Shown here one piece after another: positions 26,601-35,808 of a stretch of DNA of 64,000 bases. The stretch is taken from positions 248,001 through 312,000 of the forward strand of contig JAWKNL010000005.1 in assembly GCA_041391725.1 (NCBI GenBank), read 5' to 3'. Numbering within the stretch: the stretch's first letter is position 1; every line of letters starts with the position of its first letter. The notes under the pieces are model-generated. The model made no database searches and was not told the DNA's origin. It saw only the letters and a list, made by a program, of their open reading frames with translations. Position numbers and translations under genes: made by a program. The DNA is from JAGQVA01 sp041391725. GTDB lineage: Bacteria > Bacteroidota > Bacteroidia > J057.

Positions 26601-27323
26601 AGGTTCGATTTCAAGGGTGCGCGGGCCAAAGCTGGGGCTTTCAATCCGGTAGCGGAATACCCTGTACTGGCCGGGACTGCCCATAGATTCGGTTTTCTGA
26701 AACACAGATTCAACAGAAGCTTCTGGATGTGCATGACTTTCTGTGGGATGACCGGGAAAGGTACATTCCGCCATCCAGTCCACCTTGTTGATGAGGCTTC
26801 CGTCAATGGCATTGATCCGTACACTCCACCAGTGTTTTCCGTCTGCGGTATGAATAGAAAGATTCCAGCTTAGAAACAACTCACCTTCGGGCCCCGGGGT
26901 GTACATCAACTTTACGGGGAGTCCGGAAGGAGTCCCTCCGCCCAGGCTGGCAATGGCAGATGTTATTGCCTGAGATGGAGAGAGAACAGGATTTGAGCCT
27001 TCTGCACGGAGAGATATATTTTTTTCCAGCCGGGAAGTCATACTTACCACTTTACCTTCTTTTATGGCAAAATTGGCTACAGCATTATAAACCGGAATCC
27101 CGTTGTATATCTGGCGGATATGGACGTGGGTAAGTCCGTTGTGCCGGGAGGAAAACTGGTCGGTAATTTCCCATTCTGCGACATCTGAGGGCAGAAACCC
27201 TTTCTCCGAAGCGTAATTGTCCAGATAAGGCTGGATCAGTCCGTCAACTTTTTGAGACCAGAGAAAAGCGGGAAAAAGGAAGAGAATAAAAAGTACAGGG
27301 TTTTTGAGTGAAATAAAGCGCAT
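23673..27323 (-). CDS. M36 (fungalysin) metallopeptidase with PKD domains and T9SS sorting domain
   Basis: A 1216-residue secreted zinc protease. Signal peptide about 1-23; FTP-type propeptide about 25-180; catalytic domain about 260-760 with the zinc motif H548-E-Y-A-H552 followed by GISNRLTGG, and the downstream GEGWSDYFA segment carrying the third zinc ligand. A PA (protease-associated) domain is inserted before the zinc motif (VIVNDGAGADTADGCEPFLN ... MINRGNCTFVAKVQAAQNAGA). Two PKD domains follow (WNWNFGDGNSDTTQNPVHIY and WLWSFGDGLTATQQNPVHLY). The C-terminal domain (VQLQPNPAETEVRISF ... PAVYLIQV) is a T9SS type A sorting signal, so the protein is exported across the outer membrane. Expected role: extracellular protein degradation. 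Confidence 0.92.
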   Translation of the reverse strand: MRFISLKNPVLFILFLFPAFLWSQKVDGLIQPYLDNYASEKGFLPSDVAEWEITDQFSSRHNGLTHVHIRQIYNGIPVYNAVANFAIKEGKVVSMTSRLEKNISLRAEGSNPVLSPSQAITSAIASLGGGTPSGLPVKLMYTPGPEGELFLSWNLSIHTADGKHWWSVRINAIDGSLINKVDWMAECTFPGHPTESHAHPEASVESVFQKTESMGSPGQYRVFRYRIESPSFGPRTLEIEPADSLASPFGWHDTDGITGAEYTITRGNNVHASEDADDDDTPGYSPDGGALLDFDFPLNLNQPPAAYQDAAITNLFYLNNIMHDYAWQYGFDEQAGNFQETNYSGNGLGGDYVFADAQDGGGLNNANFGTPPDGSNPRMQMYLWAANTGNDSFLTVNTPGAIAGKYITAGANFGPAVGPTPITADIVIVNDGAGADTADGCEPFLNSAAMSGKIVMINRGNCTFVAKVQAAQNAGAVAVIVVNNAGGNPAPMGGTSSTITIPSVIIRQADGNLIRAQIAAGSTVNVTLQDFSGNFDRDGDFDNGIIAHEYAHGISNRLTGGGSNTDCLGNAEQMGEGWSDYFAIMLSIDTGFVNRGIGTYAIFEPTTGIGIRNAPYSYDFSVNPYTYDDTNNQFGVSQPHGIGFVWCTMLWDLTLDLIDQYGFDEDQYNGTGGNNIAMQLVMDGMKLQACEPGFVDGRDAILLADQINNGGANQCLIWNAFARRGLGFSADQGSVNSRTDQIEAYDLPPICLQPVTPPVADYVYSVTSNCNNRIEFTDKSTNIAQHWNWNFGDGNSDTTQNPVHIYTASGTYNVVLIASNSLGSDTLTQTVTITLAPAPIVADAAICEGETATLSVNGSGTYTWYDNNGNVLNTGVVFQTLALSADTSFLVEETIVAPIQYVGPADNTLGTGGYHNNAFTGALNFTAEGGFTLISVWVDAGAPGNRTISIWDDTDASGNVVDQVTVSIPAAGPQRITLNLEVPGAGTYSIGTSFADLYRNNAGASYPYTIPGLVSITSSSATTNPAGFYYYFYDWEVQGESCLSDKATVNVTVSSAEFTYTQDSLVKEVTFTDLSQGATDWLWSFGDGLTATQQNPVHLYPGIGSFVVSLTVNGICTYTDTIFIEPSVGIGTLEPGLRVQLQPNPAETEVRISFSQSLNETATLALIAADGRLIGQKTIQAGTTYTDWDIRALPPAVYLIQVITARGRQYLRLVVE

Positions 27324-27510
27324 GATATTTCAATGGGAGAGTGTATGGATGGGTATAAATGGGTATAAACTGGAAATATAAGTATCAGACAACCATTTAC
27401 CCTAATAATTTTCACGCAATTAACCCGGATTTTCCACATGTTTATGTGATGTCAGGGTCTGGGAAATAGAAAAGAAAATGGATAGCTTGCATGTTCGGAA
27501 ATCCTACAAT

Positions 27511-30500
27511 ATGCGTTTTGCAGCATTTCTACCTGCTTTTCTGGTGTTTTTTTTCCTGTCTTATGCAGGAGCACAGGATTTTACTGTTCGTACTATTGGT
27601 CTTTCCGAGGGCCTGTCGCAGAGCAGTATCAATGCCATTGTTCAGGATGATCAGGGATTTTTATGGTTTGCTACCCAGGACGGCCTCAACCGGTACGACG
27701 GATACGAATTTGAGGTAATGAAAAATGAACCCTTCGATACCGGTTCGCTTTCCCACAACCATATCACCGCATTGTATTTCGACGCTCGTGGAAATCTTTG
27801 GGCAGGGACGACCTCCGGGCTGAATGTATTTCTCCCTCAAAGCCGGAAATTCCGCCGATTTTTTTTAGATTCCAATAATCCATATTCGATTTCCGGGAGC
27901 CAGATTACCTGCTTTTATGAAACAGCCGAAGGGGTGTTATGGGTGGGGACAAATGAAGGACTCTGCCGGATGCGTTTGAATACTGTCAATAAAATTGCCA
28001 CAGATACATTTCTTTTTGAGCGAATACCTATTCCACCCTCCGCTGATGCTCCTTCAGAAAAATATTCGCCCGAAAACATCATCCTCTGCCTGAGTGAGTG
28101 GAAAGACACCTTGTGGATCGGTACGCGCAATGGGCTGTTTACCCGGTCCAGAGAAGGTAAAGTTGAAAGATATAACTCCGGTTTTGGTTCTGAAAACCAA
28201 AATCCGCTGACAATCAAAGCGCTGGGTGCAGATAGTGCCGGGCATTTTTACCTTTTTACCAATCAGGGGAATTACAGGAGAACGGAGGCCTCCGCAACTT
28301 TTGAATCCGGAATTTTTCCTTCACGCCATCATCCCGGGGGCGTTCCGGTTCACCGCTTTCTGTGCGATCGGGCGGGAAATATTCTCCTGGCCACAGAAGG
28401 GTACGGGATTTTGCGGTACAAACCCGGAGAAGAAAAACAATGGCCACCGCCCCAATGGATGGGAGAAGAACCAGCAAATATGGCCGACAACTGGATGTTT
28501 GACATTATCGAAGACAAACTTTCCCCCGGTACTTACTGGGCAGGCACTGCGGTAGGAGGAATCCGGCATATTCTGAAGAACACGCGAAAATTTTATTCCA
28601 ACCCCGGACTTGAACCTCAACTTCAGACATTTGTCCGATCCTCTTTCATCGATAGCCGCGGAATCGTATGGCTGGGGCTGGAAAATGGCCTCATTCGCCA
28701 CGATGAAAAAGCAAATACCAGCAGGGTTTTTCCGCAAGTCAGCGAAAAGTCCCGCATCGTGTACAAATTTTTTGAAGACTCGCGCGGGCAGGTGTGGCTT
28801 GGAACAGAAAACGGGCTGTTTGTCGTTTCTGAAAAAGGCGGACTTCGATTCCGGGAAATCTTCCTTCCCGATTCACTCAAAGACCGCCGGATATCTGAGA
28901 TCAAAGAAGCCGCGGATGGAAAACTCTGGTTGGGAACCGGTTCGTCGCTGGTTCTTTTTGACCCGAAAGAAGACGATATCCTCGCCGTTTCCCATCCATT
29001 GGATTCGCTTTTTGGGAAGGGGAAATATGGATTTATCACGGATTGGAAAATGGACAGAAAAGGAAGGCTCTGGGTTTCCTCCCTTAGCGGATTGGTGCGC
29101 ATCGACCGGCCTGAGCACCTGTTTTATTCTTCCGGTGAGGATTGGGAAATCAAATATTTTCACCACAACCCTGCGGATGTCCATAGTCTGAGAAATGAAT
29201 CTGTCAGCAATATCGCACTAGACGATTCGGGTTTGGTATGGCTGGGAACCATGAACGGACTGATTCGGGTGGAGGAAAACGATGGGCAAATACGGTTTCA
29301 TGCATTTACAGAAAAAGATGGACTGGCCAATAATGTCATTTACGCGCTGGCCTTTGATGATCAGACCCATTCCCTCTGGATGAGTACCAACCGCGGCCTT
29401 ACCCGGTTTGATCCTCACGCCTTCAGGGCAGATAATTACGATATACGAGACGGACTTCAGGACAATGAATTTAACCAGTGTGCGATAGGCAAAAGCAGGA
29501 ATGGGCAGTTGATTTTTGGTGGATTGCGCGGTTATACCCGGTTTTCTCCAGGCGAAATTACCCGGGATAAAACACCCCCACAGATATGGATTACCTCGTT
29601 TTCAGGTGGAGACGGCCAGGATCGGGAAATGCTGTACTATAACCCCGAACCCTTAAAACTCAGATACACCGAAAACACTTTTACCATTGGTTACACCGGA
29701 CTGAATTACAAAAACACAACCCAAAATATGTATGCCTATCGTCTGGTGCTGGATGGCGATACAGTGGCTGCAAAATGGGTTCAAACCGGAAATTCCCGAC
29801 AGGCCAGTATTACCAATCTTCCACCGGGAGAATACACCTTTCAGGTAAAAGCCGCCAATAGTGACGGGATATGGTCTGCCTCCACTGCCGATCTTGCCAT
29901 CGTGATTTTACCCCCCTTCTGGCAGACCTGGTGGTTTTACCTGATTTCGCTTACGCTGCTGGGTAGTTTGCTGGGGTCATTTCATATCTATCGCCTCAGA
30001 CAGAAAGTTCGGCGCGTGATGGAACTTGAGCGCGTGCGGAAAAATACGGCTGCCGATTTTCACGATGAACTGGGGCACAAACTGACGATTATCTCCCTCT
30101 TTGGCGAAATACTGAAAAACCAGTTGGAAGGGGTTTCGGAGAAAAGTCTGCCGCATTTAAATAAAATGATTTCCACTTCCAACAGCCTGTATTATTCCAT
30201 GAAAGACCTTCTCTGGGTGCTCGACCCTGAAAAAGACTCTTTTCTGGATATGGCCATCTTGCTGAAGGATTTTGGTGATGAATTGTTTGACAAAACAGGG
30301 GTGAGTTTTGTGGTCGAAGGCATAAAGGACGAAATGTCAAAGAAAATACTGCCGATGGAACTGAAGCGCCATATTGTGCTGATATTCAAGGAGGTGATGA
30401 ATAACAGCTTAAAGCATTCCGGATGCAACAGAGCTGCTCTGTCGATGAAACTTGAGGCCGGAGAAACGCTGTTAATTTCGTTTACCGACAACGGAAGTGG

Positions 30501-30630
30501 ATTTGACCTTACCGAAGCCCGGTATGGGCACGGGCTGATGAATGTACGCGACCGGGCGGCAAAAATCGGCGCATTACTCAAAATTGTCTCTGATTCAAGC
30601 GGAACCACCATTACCCTGAAAGTCCAATGA
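27511..30630 (+). CDS. Two-component-propeller / Y_Y_Y sensor histidine kinase (HisKA_3 type)
   Basis: About 1039 residues from ATG 27511 (MRFAAFLPAFLVFFF, a clear signal peptide); an upstream in-frame ATG at 27478 is less likely. The periplasmic part is a beta-propeller of repeats such as GFLWFATQDGLNRYDGYEFE, GNLWAGTTSGLNVF and GLVWLGTMNGLIRV (residues 30-670), then a Y_Y_Y domain (about 700-785, MYAYRLVLDGD...PGEYTFQVKAANSDG). One membrane helix near 810-830 leads to a HisKA_3 domain with His851 in ADFHDELGHKL and an HATPase (NNSLKHS, DNGSGFD, GHGLMNV). The next gene overlaps by 4 bases and encodes its response regulator. The ligand, often a glycan in this family, is unknown. Confidence 0.92.
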   Translation: MRFAAFLPAFLVFFFLSYAGAQDFTVRTIGLSEGLSQSSINAIVQDDQGFLWFATQDGLNRYDGYEFEVMKNEPFDTGSLSHNHITALYFDARGNLWAGTTSGLNVFLPQSRKFRRFFLDSNNPYSISGSQITCFYETAEGVLWVGTNEGLCRMRLNTVNKIATDTFLFERIPIPPSADAPSEKYSPENIILCLSEWKDTLWIGTRNGLFTRSREGKVERYNSGFGSENQNPLTIKALGADSAGHFYLFTNQGNYRRTEASATFESGIFPSRHHPGGVPVHRFLCDRAGNILLATEGYGILRYKPGEEKQWPPPQWMGEEPANMADNWMFDIIEDKLSPGTYWAGTAVGGIRHILKNTRKFYSNPGLEPQLQTFVRSSFIDSRGIVWLGLENGLIRHDEKANTSRVFPQVSEKSRIVYKFFEDSRGQVWLGTENGLFVVSEKGGLRFREIFLPDSLKDRRISEIKEAADGKLWLGTGSSLVLFDPKEDDILAVSHPLDSLFGKGKYGFITDWKMDRKGRLWVSSLSGLVRIDRPEHLFYSSGEDWEIKYFHHNPADVHSLRNESVSNIALDDSGLVWLGTMNGLIRVEENDGQIRFHAFTEKDGLANNVIYALAFDDQTHSLWMSTNRGLTRFDPHAFRADNYDIRDGLQDNEFNQCAIGKSRNGQLIFGGLRGYTRFSPGEITRDKTPPQIWITSFSGGDGQDREMLYYNPEPLKLRYTENTFTIGYTGLNYKNTTQNMYAYRLVLDGDTVAAKWVQTGNSRQASITNLPPGEYTFQVKAANSDGIWSASTADLAIVILPPFWQTWWFYLISLTLLGSLLGSFHIYRLRQKVRRVMELERVRKNTAADFHDELGHKLTIISLFGEILKNQLEGVSEKSLPHLNKMISTSNSLYYSMKDLLWVLDPEKDSFLDMAILLKDFGDELFDKTGVSFVVEGIKDEMSKKILPMELKRHIVLIFKEVMNNSLKHSGCNRAALSMKLEAGETLLISFTDNGSGFDLTEARYGHGLMNVRDRAAKIGALLKIVSDSSGTTITLKVQ

Positions 30631-31283
30631 ATACGCATTCACATACACAACAACCACAACTGATAGGCGTAGCCATCGTGGAGGATATTCGTGATATCCG
30701 CGAAGGGCTGGAAATCATCATCAATCAGTCGAAAGACTGCTATTGTGCCGGAACGTATTCTGATGGAGAAACCGCCGTGAAGGCGCTCACACAATCCCCG
30801 CCGGATGTCATTCTGATGGACATTGTATTGCCGGGGATCAGCGGCATTGAGTGTGTGCAGATGATCAAATCCGAAGCTCCGGAAGTGGATGTGCTAATGC
30901 TGACGGTTCACAGCGATGATCAGTCGGTCTTTCAGTCACTTCAGGCCGGCGCCTGTGGTTATCTCACCAAAAATACTTCGCCCGACAAGTTGCTCGATGC
31001 GATCCGCGAAGCGCATGCGGGGGGGGCACCGATGACATCGGGCATCGCCCGGATGGTAGTGGGCTCTTTCAGCCGTTTCCGCAACCCTTCACCCGAACTC
31101 ACCCGGAGAGAAACAGAAGTGCTGGAACAACTGTGCGAGGGTAAAAGTTATAAAATGATTGCCGACGCCCTGTTTATCAGCGAAGATACCGTCAGGCATC
31201 ACCTGAAAAATATTTACAAAAAACTCGAAGTTAATTCCAAGTCAGAGGCAGTGATAAAAGCGATGAAAGACCGGCTGGTGTAG
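30627..31283 (+). CDS. NarL/LuxR-family DNA-binding response regulator
   Basis: 218 residues. The receiver domain (about 12-130) has phospho-acceptor Asp65 in DVILMDIVLPG, with the acidic pair after VAIVEDIRD and the conserved Lys in GYLTKNTS. The C-terminal LuxR-type helix-turn-helix reads LTRRETEVLEQLCEGKSYKM then IADALFISEDTVRHHLKNIYKKL. It overlaps the propeller kinase by 4 bases (ATGA), so the two are a cognate pair. Target genes are not evident from sequence, but the adjacent mosaic lipoprotein is a candidate. Confidence 0.95.
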   Translation: MNTHSHTQQPQLIGVAIVEDIRDIREGLEIIINQSKDCYCAGTYSDGETAVKALTQSPPDVILMDIVLPGISGIECVQMIKSEAPEVDVLMLTVHSDDQSVFQSLQAGACGYLTKNTSPDKLLDAIREAHAGGAPMTSGIARMVVGSFSRFRNPSPELTRRETEVLEQLCEGKSYKMIADALFISEDTVRHHLKNIYKKLEVNSKSEAVIKAMKDRLV

Positions 31284-31342
31284 TTTTTACTGACAAATAT
31301 TTTGTAATTTCCCGGCCCTTTCCTCTGTAACCCCTGACTGGA

Positions 31343-34300
31343 ATGAAAAACCTGCCCTTACTTTTATTCGCTTACCTGATGCTGGTCTGGAGCTGCCATC
31401 GGCCGGTACACTCAGATTCACACGCAGAAGATTTCCCTAAAGTTTATCGCTCCGTTCTCGACCTGAGAGCCCGTATGGCCTCGGTCGCACTGGAAGACTC
31501 TTTCTGGGTGGCTTACGACGCCAAAGACGGCGGTTTGTACAAAGTCTGGAAAGACGGCGTACTGTTTGACGGCCCTGTATTTACCACCGCGCATGGCCCT
31601 CAGCCTACCTCTGTCGGTGCTTCGTGGATTTTCTCTCCCGATACAGATCCCTGGCGGCTGGTTTCCGAAGGCGTCGCATACAACCCGGAGGTGCAGTACC
31701 GGGGACACAGTACCGAAGGGCATCATGTTTCCTTTCATTTTGAATTAAAAACCGCAGACGGGCGGGTGATCACTGTAACCGAAACCCCGGAAGTTGTGGT
31801 CAACAAATACAATGTAAAAGGACTGCGCCGCACCTATTTCACTGAGGGCGTACCCAAAGGAACCTCGGTTGTACTCAATACCTGGATCAGTTCTGTGCGC
31901 AATGACCGGGACATCGAGACGACAGGAAAACTTACCTGGAATGATGACCGGGCTACCCGGTTGTTTGACTGGGCTTATATCCTGGAGGGAAGCGCCTCTC
32001 TGGAATTAAAAAGCAACTCCTCCACCGAATTTACCCTTTGGTTGTACCCGCAGCCCACACAAGTTCCGGAAAAAGAAACCGCGGAGGATGAAGAAGCCGT
32101 ACATCCCGGGCTCGCATTGCTCGAAAGAAGCGATTGCAAAACCTGCCATAATGAGACCTTAAAAACCATTGGCCCATCTTACCTGTCGGTGGCAGAAAAA
32201 TATCCTTTTTCTCTTCAGGTTGTAGATCAACTGAGCCAGAAAGTGATTAAAGGAGGAGCAGGCGTTTGGGGCGACCAGGCAATGATCGCTCACCCCGACC
32301 TGATGATGGCCGATGCAAAAAAAATGGTTTCCTGGATTCTCTCTCTCGATGGCGAACCCGAACCCGAGGCACCTGCATCCGCTGAGGCCAATAATGTTAT
32401 CGAAAAACCTGCACCTGGGCACGGCCCGGTGGTCAATCTGTATAAATCAGAAGATACACTCAACGATTTTCCGAAAATCGGCGACGACGAAGAGCCCGTA
32501 TTTTCCGGGGTTGTGCCCGCCATTCATTTTGAAGGCGAAGAAATGCCCGATGCACTCAGGCAAAATATCTATGCCCGTTTTTCCGGTATTCTGGATATTG
32601 CTGAGGAGAAAAACTATGTCTTCCGCCTCATCAGCGATGACGGCTCCATCCTCCGTATCGACGGACAGGTGGTGCTGGATCACGGCGGATTACACGGCGC
32701 TGAGGCCAAAGATGCTGAGATTATTCTCAAACCCGGCAAACATCCGTTCAGTGTGGATTATTTTCAGGGTGGAGGCGGCGCCTCACTTTCCCTCCAGTGG
32801 TTGCCCTATGGGGAGGATGGCTTCACCATTGTGCCGAATACGGTTATCCTGACCGACTCAGCAGATCTGAAAACCGCTAAAAAATTTGTGGCTTCTTACG
32901 AACTGGTAAACGGTATCCCCGGCGACAGTATTCCGCTGGCAGGCGTTCACCCTTCGTTTACTCTGGCAACCGTAAGACCCTCCGGATTTGAGCCCAAAGT
33001 GGGAGGAATGGATTTTCTGCCCGACGGAAGACTCGTGGTGAGTACCTGGGATCCGGAAGGTTCTGTTTTCGTGCTGGATCATATCAAAGAAAGTGTGGAC
33101 AAAGGCAACCCTGAACTGGTCACTGTCAAACGAATAGCCAAAGGACTGGCCGAACCGCTGGGGCTGAAAGTAGTGGATGGCGAAATCTACATTCTCCAGA
33201 AACAGGAACTTACCCACCTGATTGATCGCAATGGAGATGATATGATCGATGAATACCGGACGGTATGTAACGGGTGGCGTGTATCCGCCAATTTCCATGA
33301 ATTTGCCTTCGGACTGGTATATAAAAACGGGTACTTCTACGGAACCCTTGCCACTGCCATCAATCCCGGCGGGGCGAGTACCCAACCCCAGATTCCCGAC
33401 CGGGAAAGTGGTGCGCATTTCAAAGGCAGATGGAAGTTTTTCCTTTATTGCCTCCGGACTCCGCACCCCAACGGTATTTCCATGGATCAAAACGGCGAAA
33501 TATTTGTCGCAGACAATCAGGGCGACTGGCTGCCCGCCTCCAAAATCCTCCACATAGTCCAGGATCAGTGGTATGGCTCGCGCTCGGTTGATTTTGAAGG
33601 AACTGCCAACTTAAAAGAAAAACCACCCGTGGTATGGCTCCCGCAGGATGAAATCGGCAATAGTCCCAGCCAGCCCGCAACGCTGGATGTCGGCCCGTAT
33701 AAGGGTCAAATGATTCACGGAGAAGTAACCCACGGCGGGATCAAACGGGTGTTTACCGAAGTGATCAACGGACAGATACAGGGTTGTTTATTCCGTTTTA
33801 CCCAGGGCCTCGAGTCAGGGGTAAACCGCCTGGTCTGGGGGCCCGATGGCGCCCTGTACATAGGTGGTGTAGGCAACCCCGGCAACTGGAGCCATATGGG
33901 CAAAAACTGGTATGGCCTGCAGCGACTCGAATACAATGGAAATCCGGTATTTGAAATGCTGGCAGTACGAGCAAGAACAAACGGGATGGAAATAGAATTT
34001 ACCGAACCACTAAAGGAAAATGACGGATTTGACCCCAAAGACTACCTCGTGCAGCAGTGGCGTTATGTTCCCACCGAAAACTATGGCGGACCGAAAGTGG
34101 ATAAAGAGAATCTCGTGATTAAATCCATTCGGGTCTCTCCTGACCACAAGCGGGTATTCCTCGAACTGCCCGGCATGAAAGAAGGGCATATGGTCTATCT
34201 CCACCTGAAAAAACATTTTATCAGCGCCGCAGAACGCGAAATCTGGACCACCGAAGCCTGGTACAACCTCAATCAGATTCCTGCCGACCTGCCCGGGTTT

Positions 34301-34993
34301 GCCGAATCTGCCCCCTACGAAGCTGTAGCAGACAATCAGCTTACCACCCGCGAGAAAGCAGAAGGGTGGGAGCTTCTTTTCGACGGGACAACTACCAATG
34401 GGTGGCGAACCTATAAAAAAGATAAAATCGGTTCCTCATGGTTTGTTGAAGACGGCGCACTCACCATCGGCGGTGAGAAAAAAGAATGGCAGTTTGCCGA
34501 TGGTGGTGATATTATTTCCAGTCAGGAGTACGACAATTTTGAACTGGAACTAGACTGGAAAATAACACCCGGAGGCAATAGCGGAGTGATTTATCATGTC
34601 GTGGAAGCCGATAAATACACCTATGTATGGGAAACCGGCCCCGAAATGCAGGTGCTGGACAATGAGGGCCATCCCGATGCACAGATTGTCACACACAGAT
34701 CAGGCGATCTTTACGATCTGATTTCCTGCCGTATCGTTACCGCCAAGCCTGCCGGAAACTGGAACCATATACGCATTGTGGTAAACAATGGGAGAGTGGA
34801 GCAATGGCAAAACGGACATAAAGTCGTGGAATATGTGTTGGGCTTGGAAGAATGGAAAACACTGGTGGCCGGCAGCAAATGGAAAGATCATCCCGATTAC
34901 GGTCGCTCAGGCAAAGGTCATATTTCCCTTCAGGATCATGGCGACAGGGTCTGGTTTAAGAATATAAAAATCCGCCGGCTGGGCGGAGTATAA
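31343..34993 (+). CDS. Mosaic lipoprotein: cytochrome c, PA14, sugar-dehydrogenase-like propeller and DUF1080 domains
   Basis: A 1216-residue exported lipoprotein (lipobox ending at Cys18 in LVWSC). Domain order: an N-terminal beta-rich region (about 30-235); a class I cytochrome c domain (about 250-332) with haem motif C265-K-T-C268-H269 and a plausible distal Met near 317; a PA14 carbohydrate-binding domain (about 385-500, LISDDGSILRIDGQVVLDHG, FSVDYFQGGGGASLSLQW); a glucose/sorbosone-dehydrogenase-like propeller (about 535-880, PHPNGISMDQNGEIFVADNQ, VWGPDGALYIGG); and a C-terminal DUF1080 / 3-keto-disaccharide hydrolase-like domain (about 1007-1215, WELLFDG, GNSGVIYHV). Inferred role: oxidation and cleavage of a sugar or glycan at the cell surface with electron transfer through the haem. 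It ends 4 bases before an SDR gene. Confidence 0.82.
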   Translation: MKNLPLLLFAYLMLVWSCHRPVHSDSHAEDFPKVYRSVLDLRARMASVALEDSFWVAYDAKDGGLYKVWKDGVLFDGPVFTTAHGPQPTSVGASWIFSPDTDPWRLVSEGVAYNPEVQYRGHSTEGHHVSFHFELKTADGRVITVTETPEVVVNKYNVKGLRRTYFTEGVPKGTSVVLNTWISSVRNDRDIETTGKLTWNDDRATRLFDWAYILEGSASLELKSNSSTEFTLWLYPQPTQVPEKETAEDEEAVHPGLALLERSDCKTCHNETLKTIGPSYLSVAEKYPFSLQVVDQLSQKVIKGGAGVWGDQAMIAHPDLMMADAKKMVSWILSLDGEPEPEAPASAEANNVIEKPAPGHGPVVNLYKSEDTLNDFPKIGDDEEPVFSGVVPAIHFEGEEMPDALRQNIYARFSGILDIAEEKNYVFRLISDDGSILRIDGQVVLDHGGLHGAEAKDAEIILKPGKHPFSVDYFQGGGGASLSLQWLPYGEDGFTIVPNTVILTDSADLKTAKKFVASYELVNGIPGDSIPLAGVHPSFTLATVRPSGFEPKVGGMDFLPDGRLVVSTWDPEGSVFVLDHIKESVDKGNPELVTVKRIAKGLAEPLGLKVVDGEIYILQKQELTHLIDRNGDDMIDEYRTVCNGWRVSANFHEFAFGLVYKNGYFYGTLATAINPGGASTQPQIPDRESGAHFKGRWKFFLYCLRTPHPNGISMDQNGEIFVADNQGDWLPASKILHIVQDQWYGSRSVDFEGTANLKEKPPVVWLPQDEIGNSPSQPATLDVGPYKGQMIHGEVTHGGIKRVFTEVINGQIQGCLFRFTQGLESGVNRLVWGPDGALYIGGVGNPGNWSHMGKNWYGLQRLEYNGNPVFEMLAVRARTNGMEIEFTEPLKENDGFDPKDYLVQQWRYVPTENYGGPKVDKENLVIKSIRVSPDHKRVFLELPGMKEGHMVYLHLKKHFISAAEREIWTTEAWYNLNQIPADLPGFAESAPYEAVADNQLTTREKAEGWELLFDGTTTNGWRTYKKDKIGSSWFVEDGALTIGGEKKEWQFADGGDIISSQEYDNFELELDWKITPGGNSGVIYHVVEADKYTYVWETGPEMQVLDNEGHPDAQIVTHRSGDLYDLISCRIVTAKPAGNWNHIRIVVNNGRVEQWQNGHKVVEYVLGLEEWKTLVAGSKWKDHPDYGRSGKGHISLQDHGDRVWFKNIKIRRLGGV

Positions 34994-34997
34994 ATTT

Positions 34998-35765
34998 ATG
35001 CGGTTTCATCACAAAACAGCCGTTATCACGGGTGGCGGTTCGGGCATAGGCGAGGCGACAGCCCGCGCCTTTGCCGCCGAAGGCGGAAATGTGGTCGTTG
35101 CAGACATCAATGGCCCGCAGGCAATGGCGGTGGCAGCGTCTATCAGCCAGGCTGGTGGAATTGCCATTGCCGTGAAAGGCGATGTGACTAATATCTCAGA
35201 TGCCGCCCGGATTGCCAATGTAGCCGTTGATTCGTTTGGTAGTATTCATTTTCTTTGCTGTTCGGCTGGGCTTCAGACCTATGGAACCGTTGAAACCACA
35301 GACGAAGAAACCTGGGACCGGACGCTGGGGGTAAATCTCAAGGGAATGTATCTTATGGCCAAATATTGCATTCCCCAGATCAGGCGACAGGGTGGGGGAG
35401 CGGTGGTAAATATCACTTCCGTACAGGCCATTCAGACCCAAAAAAATGTTTCAGCCTATGCCGCTTCCAAAGCAGGGGTAATCGCCCTTTCCAAATCCAT
35501 GGCGATGGATTATGCGAGGGAAAACATCCGGGTCAATTGTATCTGCCCGGGCTCAATCGACACGCCGTTGCTTCGTTTTGGGGCAGCACAGCACGGTCCG
35601 TTGGATGAGGTGCTTGCTGCCTGGGGAGATCAGCATCCGATCGGGAGAATCGGTAAAGCAGAGGAAATCGCCAAAACGGTGCTGTTTCTTTTCAGCGATG
35701 ATGCTGCCTTTATCCTGGGACAGGCAATTGTGGTGGACGGCGGGCTGACAAGCAGATTGTTATAG
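34998..35765 (+). CDS. SDR family oxidoreductase (glucose-dehydrogenase/3-oxoacyl-reductase-like)
   Basis: A 255-residue classical SDR. Visible: TGGGSGIGEATARAF cofactor motif, Asp in VVADING favouring NAD, the modified CSAG in place of NNAG, catalytic Ser in NITSVQA, Tyr/Lys in YAASK, and the RVNCICPGSIDTPLL motif. The C-terminal LGQAIVVDGGLTS is standard. It follows the mosaic lipoprotein by 4 bases, so a role in oxidising a sugar product of that system is plausible but unproven. Cytosolic. Confidence 0.9.
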   Translation: MRFHHKTAVITGGGSGIGEATARAFAAEGGNVVVADINGPQAMAVAASISQAGGIAIAVKGDVTNISDAARIANVAVDSFGSIHFLCCSAGLQTYGTVETTDEETWDRTLGVNLKGMYLMAKYCIPQIRRQGGGAVVNITSVQAIQTQKNVSAYAASKAGVIALSKSMAMDYARENIRVNCICPGSIDTPLLRFGAAQHGPLDEVLAAWGDQHPIGRIGKAEEIAKTVLFLFSDDAAFILGQAIVVDGGLTSRLL

Positions 35766-35808
35766 CAGAATTTTTCCTATATTCCCTTTAAATTCCTCAA
35801 AATTGCCT

